NCBI RefSeq assembly: GCF_000151315.2
Contig: NW_011887307.1
Span: 686,876 to 750,875 of the forward strand
From: Capsaspora owczarzaki ATCC 30864
Taxonomy: Eukaryota > Opisthokonta > Filasterea
Length of the DNA: 64,000 nucleotides
Reading direction: 5' to 3'
Position numbers and translations under genes: made by a program
The notes under the pieces: model-generated
Seen by the model: the letters and a program-made list of their open reading frames with translations, nothing else
The model's database searches: none
What the model was told of the DNA's origin: nothing
Shown: positions 38,094 through 47,577 of the stretch, piece by piece
How the letters are laid out: every line of letters begins with the position of its first letter
Numbering within the stretch: the first letter of the stretch is position 1

Positions 38094-40859
38094 ATGCAAG
38101 AACGGCCGCCACGGTCACCAGACCAGCCAACCACAGCATCGCCCTCAGCGTCCTCAGCGTCCTCTTCGCCTGCCGCTCGCGCACTGTTACTGGACTCTGG
38201 TGGCTCACCAAGGCGCGCAACCCCAACAGATGGCCACCCCAAGCGCCAGCCCGAGCCATTCGCCGCCGCAGATCAGTGTGCGACGCTCAGTCTGAACCAA
38301 CAAGATCAAGCTCCGACGACTCATACGATGACTACTACGATGACTACTACGATGACTACGACGATGACTACTTCGATGACTTTTACTTCTCCTGATGATG
38401 ACGAGTGTGATGCTGATGCATCCGCTGATTCACCCAGTGACGACCAGCACGCGCGCTTGCCAGTCGTAGCCACCCACATCATTGACAACTTTGTCTTTGA
38501 GGAGGAATACGCGACGCAGGAATTCCCGCCGTCGCCCACAGCAATGCCAAGGCTGGATCCAAGGCAAAGGAGAGGTCGGTCGGACGACGAGGATGGCTCG
38601 TGCGAGGAAGACGGCGACGACGCGTCTGAGCAGTCTGAGCAGTCTGAGCACGGTCCGCTGTTCGAGCCATTTCCGCTCTCTCCGACGTTAGAACAAGCCG
38701 AGCTTTCTCCGCTATTTGAGCGCAACGAAATACACCTACACAGTGCGCACAGCAGCAACAATGACGAGCAGATGATGCGGACGACTGACGCCAGACCTGC
38801 ACAGGTTTATCCAGTCGTCAAAAGACCGCGTGTCCAGTCTGTTGTCCGACACGACGGCGACGGCGACGTGCTGGAAAAGGAAGACAACGATGACGTGCAG
38901 GAGGATGAGGACGAGGATGACGAAGAATTACCCTCTGTGGAAACCTTCATGAAGCGCACGAACGCCAATTCCCCTCCAACAAACCCGGCATCAACTCGTT
39001 CAATGGCTACTGACCTCGATACGGAAGCGGCTCGACCGATGGACGTATCGCCAGCACCAAAGCATCTCACTGGCCCAGGGACCTATGCAAACGTTTCACC
39101 CGAGACACCACAACGCGCGACAATCCAATCCGGAGCTGGAGCCGGAATCAGCAGCGACCAACCAGCTCGAGCTCGTCTACCGCACGTATCTCCGCCAAAG
39201 GATCGCACAACTTTAGAGACCAGCGTCATTGCGTCAGCAGCAACACATACTAGAACGAACTACACTGGCTCGCTGGATGCAACACGGGCGCCGGCGTCAT
39301 TGCCAGCTTCACATCAGTCGTCTTCAGCGCAACCATTCAGCCCCGCCATGCATAGTCCAAGTCCCATTCCAATCGTCGGATCTGAAAGGACGCGGCCCAT
39401 GGTGGCGCACAGCCCCGTCGATCTGACTGATGACGCGGATCCGATTCCAGCAACTCCGAGCGAAAGCTCGCTCGAGCGTGCATCGTCATCGCTGAGGTCT
39501 CGGCAGACAGTTTTGATTACAATGCGCACCGAGACGAAAACCTACGAAATGCAGTGGGAGATACTCTCCCCGACCGAACAGGACGCAAGAAATCTCTCCG
39601 TTCTCGAATTTGCTCGGAACAACAACGACCTGTTCGCTCAGTACTATTCTCTATGCACTCTACTTGGCTCGCGAGTGTGCACATGTGTGCCAGTCGCTAG
39701 ATCGGACGACTATGCCGTCTCAGTCCCCATTTCGACCCAAGATTTGACGCGCATGTTTGCTCGGTCGTACGCGCCACGTGAATCACTGGCGTGGTACCGA
39801 GGAACATCCTCCTTGTTGATCACCATTTTTATTGCGGATGCCGAGACAAACACATATCAATGTGTTCAATTTGGCATCCCAGAACCTAGCGTCATGGCAA
39901 CAGTCCAAGTTGCCCAGTTCCGCTCGTCGCAAGGCAACCTGGCAAATCAGTTGATAAGCTTGTTATTGCTGACCCGAGAGCCAAAGCAGCCAGGTCCAAG
40001 CGCTCCTGTTCTCGTTCGACACACCAATTCTTTTGAACATCCTTCGGAGCGGCTGATCTTTCACCTCAATTTGTGGGACCTGTTCTCACTCCATCGAGCA
40101 ATGCTGTCACGCGCGAGTGAAGCTGCCAGCGGCACGCAAACCGAGCCCCAGAACTTTCGACTCCAGAGGTCTGTTCAGTCTCATACAAGAATCCCCAACG
40201 CTAGAAATCAAGCGGAAACAGTTGCTTCTTCAACCATGCCTCCGCAGGTCCGCAATCCTCACGTGATGCAACCAGCGCCAGCACCGTCTAGAGCGAGCCC
40301 ATCACTTCCGAAGTTTCCGAAGCGAGGGCGACCGCCCAAATCTGCTTCATCGCAACGGCGGGAGTTGCCAGATCAGCGTGCATCACCGCAACATCCTCGC
40401 TCGACAATCGCGACCATGCAACAACGAACTGCTGCCGCAGCGCGTGCACTCGCTCAGTACTCAACGGCCCATGAGCCGGGCCGATCAGAGGCAACCAGAG
40501 CAGCACACTTCCCTGCTGCTCGACAGCGAACGGCCGCCGAACTCCAACTCGAAGAGCACTTGCAGACCATCTCACGTTCCACCTCGTGGCAACCACCTCG
40601 CCAGCTAAACCTACCACTCGCACACCATAACCAACTGTACATGCAGATGATGCGAGCCCAACCGCCGCACAACCCACAGACAAGACCAGCGTTATATCCG
40701 GTTCCATCGCACCCATTGATGTTGCAACACATGGCTGCTCTGGCGCTACCACAGACGCCACCGTTGCAACAAGCATCCGCGTCTCGTACTTCTGAAACGC
40801 CTTCTGTCCAACAAAATGCGGTGAAGGAATCTGCTGCTGGCTCGGCAGTCCGCTTTTGA
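38094..40859 (+). CDS. Large AT-hook-containing protein of unknown function
   Basis: An intronless frame, with the start chosen at ATG 38094 where the composition changes from T-rich leader to proline- and serine-rich protein (MQERPPRSPDQP); this gives 921 residues. The first 470 residues are disordered, acidic, with a TMTTTMTT repeat and many SP and TP sites. A folded-looking region of about 230 residues follows (TVLITMRTETKTYEMQWEIL ... AWYRGTSSLLITIFIADAET ... LIFHLNLWDLFSLHRAML) that I cannot assign. After it comes PKRGRPPKS, a good AT-hook, then a glutamine- and proline-rich tail. A nuclear DNA-binding regulator is plausible; function is unknown. The lack of introns over 2.7 kb is unusual among its neighbours. 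Confidence 0.75.
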   Translation: MQERPPRSPDQPTTASPSASSASSSPAARALLLDSGGSPRRATPTDGHPKRQPEPFAAADQCATLSLNQQDQAPTTHTMTTTMTTTMTTTMTTSMTFTSPDDDECDADASADSPSDDQHARLPVVATHIIDNFVFEEEYATQEFPPSPTAMPRLDPRQRRGRSDDEDGSCEEDGDDASEQSEQSEHGPLFEPFPLSPTLEQAELSPLFERNEIHLHSAHSSNNDEQMMRTTDARPAQVYPVVKRPRVQSVVRHDGDGDVLEKEDNDDVQEDEDEDDEELPSVETFMKRTNANSPPTNPASTRSMATDLDTEAARPMDVSPAPKHLTGPGTYANVSPETPQRATIQSGAGAGISSDQPARARLPHVSPPKDRTTLETSVIASAATHTRTNYTGSLDATRAPASLPASHQSSSAQPFSPAMHSPSPIPIVGSERTRPMVAHSPVDLTDDADPIPATPSESSLERASSSLRSRQTVLITMRTETKTYEMQWEILSPTEQDARNLSVLEFARNNNDLFAQYYSLCTLLGSRVCTCVPVARSDDYAVSVPISTQDLTRMFARSYAPRESLAWYRGTSSLLITIFIADAETNTYQCVQFGIPEPSVMATVQVAQFRSSQGNLANQLISLLLLTREPKQPGPSAPVLVRHTNSFEHPSERLIFHLNLWDLFSLHRAMLSRASEAASGTQTEPQNFRLQRSVQSHTRIPNARNQAETVASSTMPPQVRNPHVMQPAPAPSRASPSLPKFPKRGRPPKSASSQRRELPDQRASPQHPRSTIATMQQRTAAAARALAQYSTAHEPGRSEATRAAHFPAARQRTAAELQLEEHLQTISRSTSWQPPRQLNLPLAHHNQLYMQMMRAQPPHNPQTRPALYPVPSHPLMLQHMAALALPQTPPLQQASASRTSETPSVQQNAVKESAAGSAVRF

Positions 40860-40998
40860 AGGCGACCCGAGTGCAGTTTTTGCAAATTTTGATTGGTGCT
40901 GTTGTTGTTGTTGCTGCTGCTGCTGCATGTTTGGGATTCCAAACTTCCGTTTAATGTACAATTTGTGACTTAACAATAACAACAACAATCACACGAAA

Positions 40999-41932
40999 TC
41001 ATCGCCAGCGCTCCCAGCAAGAGCCATCGGCAGGCGTGAGGTGCCCTGTTGCGAGCAGGACGAGATCGACAATCCACCAAACGCCAAAGCCGCCTAACGT
41101 CAAAAGCTTGGCAATGCCAGTTCCGACGTGTCCGAGACTTAGGCGATCCACTCCAAAGACGCCGAATAGCAGAGAGTAGATGAAGATGGTTGGGAAGCTG
41201 TATGATCCATATCTGCAAAACGAAGGGAGACATCAGGGCGCAGTGAGTTGAACGAAATAAGCCCCCCCCAAAAGTCATTTCTGAGCGTCTCAGTGTTTTT
41301 GAAGTCTTGTTGCTGGCCATACGTGATACATGGGACATTTCCTGTTGTAAAATTGCGCGGCCCATAGCACTCGATTCCATCAAACACGCGGCATAGGACG
41401 GACGTGCGCGGCGCCGAGTCATAGTCGCCGACAGTGCCAAATGCAGCGCAGCCATAGCCAAGCTCAGCGACGCGCTCAGGGTGCTCAGACAAGTCCAGCG
41501 GAGGGTCGCATCTGAGAAACGCCACAGGTCTGAAAAAAGCATTCACGAGACAAAACAAAGGCAGACATCAGAGCATTAGTATTAGAAGCAAGACTTGGAG
41601 ATTAGAGGGGGAAGAGGGCGAGAGGAACCAAATTGAAAGCAATGCTCAAAGGTATCATCACCGGCTGGTTCAGTCTCTGGCTCTCTCTTTCTCTCTCTCT
41701 CGTCAAACCTCATGGTGATGCAGTGAGCAGCGTACAGGTTGGAGCAGAGGACGAGCGGCGTGTTTGGGTCGTAGTTCACACCGGGACAGCTCGCGTTCCA
41801 GCAGCCATTGACGAACGGCTCGCATGACGCTGGGGTGACGAGGAGCGATAATGGCAGGGAGAGTACGCAAACCACTAATGGCACAAGTAGAGTGCTGCTG
41901 CTGCTCTTGCTACAGCGAGCAGGGCGCTGCAT
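40999..41932 (-). CDS. TM2-domain protein (TM2D1-3 family)
   Basis: Three exons (41709-41932, 41323-41529, 40999-41212) close in phase to 214 residues. A signal peptide (LLVPLVVCVLSLPLSLLV) precedes a cysteine-rich luminal part with CDPPLDLSEHPERVAEL and the conserved ECYGPRNFT. The C-terminal TM2 domain has two membrane segments around the family signature: GVFGVDRLSLGHVGTGIAKL, TLGGFGVWWIVDLVLLATG, and the end LTPADGSCW. The DRxxLG motif is kept. In animals the three TM2D proteins are linked to Notch signalling (Drosophila almondex) and bind amyloid beta; their molecular role is unsettled. Which of TM2D1, 2 or 3 this matches best cannot be decided by eye. Confidence 0.92.
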
Positions 41933-42119
41933 TCGAAAGAAATCGGGATTGAAAAGTTGCTCAGAAATGAAGTCAGGGATGTAAAAAAAAAAAAAAGAAA
42001 AAAGGACTGATACTATTCATCCATGATAACCATTACCAAGCTTGTACGAACTGATACAAGACAGTGCAATTTGAAAACAATACAGTACAACAACAAGAAG
42101 CAATATGGAAAAAACCGCG

Positions 42120-43464
42120 TCAAGCAGTTGGCGGGGCTGGCGTCGCTTCCAGTTTTGCAATAACGTTGGCTGCAAGCGCCTTGAAGGCAACAGCTTGCGC
42201 GCTGTCAGGCTGGGCAACGACGATAGGTTGCCCGTTGTCGCATGCTTGCCGTAGTGCCAAGCTGAGCGGAAGGTCTGCAAGCACGTCGACGCCCAACTCC
42301 TTTGCCATCTCAGCAGCACCGCCGTGGCCGAAAATGTGCGTTTCATGCGAGCAATTCGGGCAAACGAAAGTGCTCATGTTTTGTACCACGCCAAACACCT
42401 GTATTTTTGGTTTGGGGCGGCAAAAAGTGAGCGATCGGGGTTAGCGCCAGAGCGGAGCACATGTACCACCGATGCACACAGCACAGCTCGCACACTGCAT
42501 AGCTAAATTGCAATCCAAAAAAACAACCAAACTCAGAGTCTTACCGGGATTTCGACTTTTCGGAACATTTCGACGCCGCGTCGTGCATCCATGAGAGCGA
42601 TATCTTGCGGGGTCGAGACAATCACGGCGCCAGAGACGGGAATGAGCTGACTAATACTGAGCTGCGTGTCTCCGGTGCCTGGGGGCATGTCGACGACGAG
42701 CACATCGAGCTCGCCCCACACAACGTTCCGGATCATTTGCTGGACGGCCTGCATGACCATCAGGCCGCGCCAAACGAGCGCAGCCGATTCCTCGACGAGG
42801 AATCCCATCGACATGCACTTGATGCCAAAGTTTGTGAGCGGTTCCATGCGGTTTTCTAGCCAGAGCAAGAACAAGAACAAACAACCAGCAGGTGAGAATG
42901 ACAGAATCTCAGAAATCCGTTGCCAAAATCCCTTTCGTATAAATCGTTCTTTGTTACGCTTGTTGGTGACTGGGCGTTGCTCGCGCAGGTTCATCATTCT
43001 TGGGAGGGACGGTCCAAACACGTCAGCGTCGAGGAGACCAACGCGGCGACCATGCGCAGAGAGGCCCAGCGCGAGATTGACTGCGACGGTGGACTTGCCG
43101 ACGCCGCCCTTGGCCGACGCCACGAGCACCACGCGCTGCACGCCTGGAATCGGCCACTTCTTGGGCAGGCCGCGCGCCATGTCCGCGGGGTCTTTGGATC
43201 GCTACAAGGAGCAAGAGCACGAGCAATGAGCAATGAGCAATGGTGAGGGTGAGACGCGATTCAGTCTTGGCTCAGTTTCCCGCCCTCAACGCAGGCAAGC
43301 CATGTCCCCCAATCGGGAGCAAGCAAAGTAGTCAGGGTGGTCTTGGTTTGTAGCGTTATTACCCCGGCTGGAAGGTGCATGCTCGCGATCGGCACGCGGA
43401 CTGCGGCGAGGGTCGGTCTGAGCAGCGAGCGATCAAGCGCGGCACCGAATCGTGACAAGAGCAT
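42120..43464 (-). CDS. NUBPL: NUBPL/Ind1, mitochondrial iron-sulfur P-loop protein
   Basis: Four exons (43363-43464, 42958-43201, 42545-42855, 42120-42398) give 311 residues, close to human NUBPL (319). The N terminus ([20 protein letters not shown]) is basic and amphipathic like a mitochondrial presequence. [15 protein letters not shown] leads into the deviant Walker [11 protein letters not shown]. Later come [36 protein letters not shown], and the conserved CxxC of [14 protein letters not shown] that bridges the 4Fe-4S cluster between two subunits. The protein delivers Fe-S clusters for assembly of respiratory complex I, which implies that this organism keeps complex I. It lies head to head with the H2A gene, 311 bases apart. 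Confidence 0.95.
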
Positions 43465-43775
43465 TGGAAACAGAGTGAAAGGGACAAAAGGTCCATGGTT
43501 TGGAAAGATGCAAGGTCAACGATGGAGCTCAACGATGGAGTTGATGGTCCCTTCCATTCAGGATTCTTGCTTTGGCTTTTGGTCGTTTCTTGTTCTTTGT
43601 GGATTTCACTGTTTGCCTTCCTGTTCAATTCAGCCATCGTCTGGCTCTTTAGTGTGCATCTTCGATTGTGCTCTTTGTTTGATTTTGCATCATTTTGTAA
43701 TATTCCCAATTCAGAAATCAGAAACTCGCGCACTCTTCATTTTCGCTAAGAAACCCAAACCCTCACTCCCCAAAC
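43465..43775. promoter_or_regulatory. Head-to-head promoter of NUBPL and histone H2A
   Basis: 311 bases without a gene. Contains a 10-base direct repeat (CAACGATGGA, near 43517 and 43531). No TATA box or classical histone promoter element is recognised. Confidence 0.4.
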
Positions 43776-45062
43776 ATGTCGTCGACTCCCAAGATCGCTC
43801 GCAAGGGCACCATGGCCGCCACCGCTGAGGCTGGCAAGGATTTCATCCGCCGCGAGAACGCTGCCAAGCGCGGAAAGGTAAGCGCAGCACCCCGTCCATT
43901 CTCCATTGAAGAAGAGCGCGAAGTTGGCGCCTTTTTTTTTTTTTTTTTGCTTTTGTTCGATTTTGTTCTGTTTTTTTTTTTTTTTTTGTGCTGTTCGTTT
44001 CCTGCTGCGCTTGATAGCAACACACTTGCGACGCTTCTGCTGTTCGCTTAGCTCTGAGGTGGTTTGGTTGGTTGCCGAGTGCACCGCTGCTTGAGCGACA
44101 AAGAAGCAAAAAAGAAGCAAAAAGAAGGAAAAAAACAAAAGAAAAAACTCAAAAGCCAGCCTGTTCTCTTCGTTCTCTTTTTGCTCTGCGGGGCTTTCGC
44201 TCGCGACTCGCGCGTTCAGCAGCTGAATGCAAACAGCGCAGTGTCACAGAATCCGTGGAGAGCGGGCGCTGGTTTGAAGCAAAGGAAGGAGGGCGTGAAA
44301 AAAGCGATGAGAGTTTGGTCATTGAAAAAAAAAAAGCAAAAAAACACCTCAAAAAAGGCGGGAAAAACAACAAAAGCATTGAAAAACGAGCGTTGTTGCG
44401 TTTTGGCGCGCAAATCTTCAAAACTCAATCCACTCAATCTCCTTTTATGGGTTGGATGGATTTTCGCGCCAAAAAGCAACCAATGTGTTATTATTTTTTT
44501 ATTGCATTTTGATTTGAGAAGAGCGTTACATCAACCCATGGTCGCTTCAACAAACGAGCAAACGATCTACTACTTCATCACGCCTTGCTCTCTCTGCTCT
44601 CTCCTCTCCTCATCTCCCTCACTCTGCCGCCTCTGACTCTGGATCGAAACATCATGCTCCCCCTTAACCCTTCTACAGGCCGCTGGCACCACCTCCACCA
44701 AGACCCGCTCGTCCCGCGCTGGTCTCCAGTTCCCCGTCGGTCGTCTTGAGCGTTTCCTCCGCTCTGGCGCCTACGCCCGCCGCATTGGTGGTGGCGCCCC
44801 CGTCTACCTCGCCGCCGTCCTCGAGTACCTGACTGCCGAAATCCTCGAGCTTGCTGGCAACGCTGCCCGTGACAACAAGAAGACCCGCATCAACCCCCGT
44901 CACATCCAGCTCGCCGTCCGCAACGACGAGGAGCTCAACAAGCTGCTCGCCAACGTCACCATCGCCCAGGGTGGTGTCCTCCCCAACATTCACGCTGTCC
45001 TCCTTCCCCGCAAGGACGACGGCTCCAAGTACGACGAGGAGGTCGAGGACTCCAAGGAATAA
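43776..45062 (+). CDS. H2A: Histone H2A with extended N terminus and acidic tail
   Basis: Two exons (43776-43877, 44679-45062) split by an 801-base intron give 161 residues, about 30 longer than usual. From [20 protein letters not shown] onward the histone fold is canonical: [18 protein letters not shown], the acidic-patch residues in [10 protein letters not shown], and [14 protein letters not shown]. It is not H2A.Z. The first 42 residues, coded mostly by exon 1 ([20 protein letters not shown] ... [10 protein letters not shown]), replace the usual 12-15-residue tail. The C terminus [15 protein letters not shown] is acidic, without the lysines of typical H2A and without the SQ(E/D) phosphorylation motif of H2A.X. 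The extension is in phase across a good donor and acceptor, so it appears real. The intron is A- and T-rich and holds no gene. Confidence 0.92.
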
Positions 45063-45384
45063 GCGCTTATTCCTGGTCTCTCTCTATTCTAATGTCTTAT
45101 TTCTCACACACAAAAAATGTCAAAATCTTTGTTTGCTCGGCGTTGTCATGATGAGGCTTTGCTGAACAAACGCTCCAAAAACACTTCAAAATAAAACTTA
45201 AAACTTGCGGTTGAATCAACCGCACAAAAACAAACAAAATACCCGTGTCACAGTGATGGCTGATCCATTTTTTTTTCAAAACTGTGCACAACGTTCTACA
45301 ACACAACAAAAAACAACAAGAGAAAAACCCATCTGTGTATTCGCGTGAATTTTACAACAAACCATTGGCAGCGCTCGAAAAGTT
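45063..45384. other. Tail-to-tail region between H2A and the RRM gene
   Basis: AATAAA-like signals near 45190 could end the H2A transcript. No replication-dependent histone stem-loop was recognised after the H2A stop. No gene seen. Confidence 0.45.
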
Positions 45385-46506
45385 TTAGTTCTGCTCTTGT
45401 GGTTGCTGCTGCTGCTCGCCACGATCGCGGCGCTGGAACGGACGACGCTCGCCATTGTACTGACGACGCTCACCGTTGTACGGGCGACGCTCGCCATTGT
45501 ACTGACGACGCTCGCCGTTGTAGGGGCGACGCTCGCCATCAGCGGGGCGCTCACCGTCGCGGTTGTAGGCGCGACGCTCATTTCGGGCAGCAACGCGCTG
45601 GGCGAAACGCTCAGCGGTAGCTTCCTTGCGCTGCTCCTCCGTCAGGTATGGCACGTTGGTGACGCGGAAGAAAGGTGTGTTGAGAGGCGAGGCAGTTCCG
45701 CGCAGCTCGGTCGCGGCCTTCTCGGCAGCCTCATCCTCGGTAAAGTTGACAAAGCCAAAGCCGGTGGGTGCGCCATACTTGTTTTGTTGGACCTCAATGT
45801 TCATGATGGTGCCGAAGGCGCCAAAGAAGTTGCCAAAGATCTTCTGGACGTTCGCGACAGCGTCGGGCGAAGCGCCGAACGAGACGAAGAGCGTGGGGTC
45901 TGTCTCGGTATCCCTGCTCGGGACCATGATCAGTTGACTATGGCGAGGCAATGCCAGAGGGGATTTCGGGGGGGGGGGAAATGAGGAAGCGGGGGCAAAG
46001 TGAATTAGTTGGTCGTCGTGGCTCTGTGCAGCAACACCAACATGCTTCAGAGGTGACAAACTTACAGACCCTCAGGCAAGAAGATCGGAGGGGCGGTTTC
46101 AAAAGCCCTGGAGGCACGGCGGACATCATCGGCGTTGTTCAGGCGGAAGAAAGCATAGCCCTTGGCAACCGACTGGCGGGCCTCGCCAACCTCCTTCTCA
46201 GGGACGCGGATATCTTGAACGACAATGTCGTTCGACGCAAGGAGCTGTAACACAAAAACAAAAAACCCAGTTCAGTACAAAGAATAGATGTGTGACGAGT
46301 GAAGACGACATTGACTGCGTTACATCCGAGCAGCACTTGACGGCAGAGCGAGTGTGAGCGTCCATGTCGGTCGCGTTGAGCCACTGCACGCGAACAGACG
46401 AGGCCATGCGGATGGGCTGGACGGCAGCGACCGAGCGCACTGCGGTGGCAACGGCGGCCGGTCGGGCGATCGCCGAAGTCAGCGAGCGAAGCAGAACAGA
46501 AGCCAT
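45385..46506 (-). CDS. RNA-binding protein with two RRM-like domains and a presequence-like start
   Basis: Three exons (46324-46506, 46066-46244, 45385-45913) give 296 residues. The N terminus (MASVLLRSLTSAIARPAAVA...) is rich in alanine, serine and arginine and looks like a mitochondrial targeting sequence. A first, weaker RRM spans exons 1-2 (SVRVQWLNATDMD ... KGYAFFRLNNADDVRRA). The second RRM in exon 3 has TLFVSFGAS as RNP2-like and GFGFVNFTEDEAAEKA as RNP1-like. The C terminus is a tandem repeat of about nine residues (RPYNGERRQ) read five times, ending in a glutamine-rich tail; this repeat may bind RNA. Mitochondrial RNA processing is a reasonable guess, not proven. Alternative: a chloroplast-like or nuclear RBP. 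Confidence 0.85.
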
Positions 46507-47577
46507 GTTGGTTGGTTGGGTTGGGAACAGGGGGGTTTCTGCCAGACCAAGAATCACAATCACAAAGGGCGAGGGTCAGTTATCCTCATGGTTGCAGTGC
46601 AACAGGCGGGGGGGGGGAGAAGTGAGCAGCAAAGGGAAGAAGAGGGCAAGCAAAAGTGAGATCTCGTGGCGTCCTTCAGTCACTCGTCGCTGGCTGGCTG
46701 CCTCAGTCTCTTTCAGCCCCGCCGCCTTCCACACACACCAGAAGCAACAAGTTGAATGCGGTTTGTTGCTATTCGTCGACTGACGGAGAGTTGAGCGACG
46801 AGCTGAGCCGGAAAGTGGTGAAAAGAAACGAGCCGCATGTTTCAATCCACGCGGCTCCAAACAAAAAAAAAAAAAAAAAAAAAAAAATCAATGGAAAAAT
46901 CCAATGGAAAATCCAATGATGAATGTCTTGGCTTTCGAATTGAATGTTGCTGTCGCTCGTTTCGCTGTTCCGGATGCTGACTCGGCTTATCGTCCTGTGT
47001 GGAAGCTGTCCCTGGGGGAGGGGGTTTGTTGTAGCATCAAAAGCGAAAACCGATCGCGAAGCGTGTCGCTCAAAGTGGCGCTGCTTCAGGACCATTGAGA
47101 AGGATCCGTTTGCTTACAAAGTTGGAAGAAGGAATGAGCTGCCACTCAGAACACTCAGAACGCAAGAATAATCAGAATAAAAACAAAATCATCAACAATA
47201 ACAAAGTTGGGATGATGCAGGAACAGTCATGTTGGGGAGGGGGGAAGAACAAGGGTGAAATCGCAGAAACAAAAATATTTCACTCGTTCGTTCGCCTTTC
47301 GCAAGCATCCTGACTCGCTACAAAAAAACGAAGCATAATAGTATTCTCATACAAAAACGATAAACATTCATAGCATTCACAGCAAACGCCCAACACTCGT
47401 AATAACACTCACGGAACAAAAAGGACACCTCCCATTTCGTTTTGCCGATTTCATTTTGCCGCTGGCACCTCCACTGGGGTGCATGCATCAACCTATCAAC
47501 ACTTTGGAAGCTTGGGGAGCAAGCAACAGCTGCTGCAACAATAGGCAGCGCAGCTTCACACAGACACTCGAAGGCCT
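46507..47577. other. Intergenic region with poly(A) tract
   Basis: Promoter side of the RRM gene. Contains a G-run (46610-46617), an A-run of 25 (46863-46887) and A-rich sequence to 47340. Short frames here have no protein-like signal. No RNA gene seen. Confidence 0.5.
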
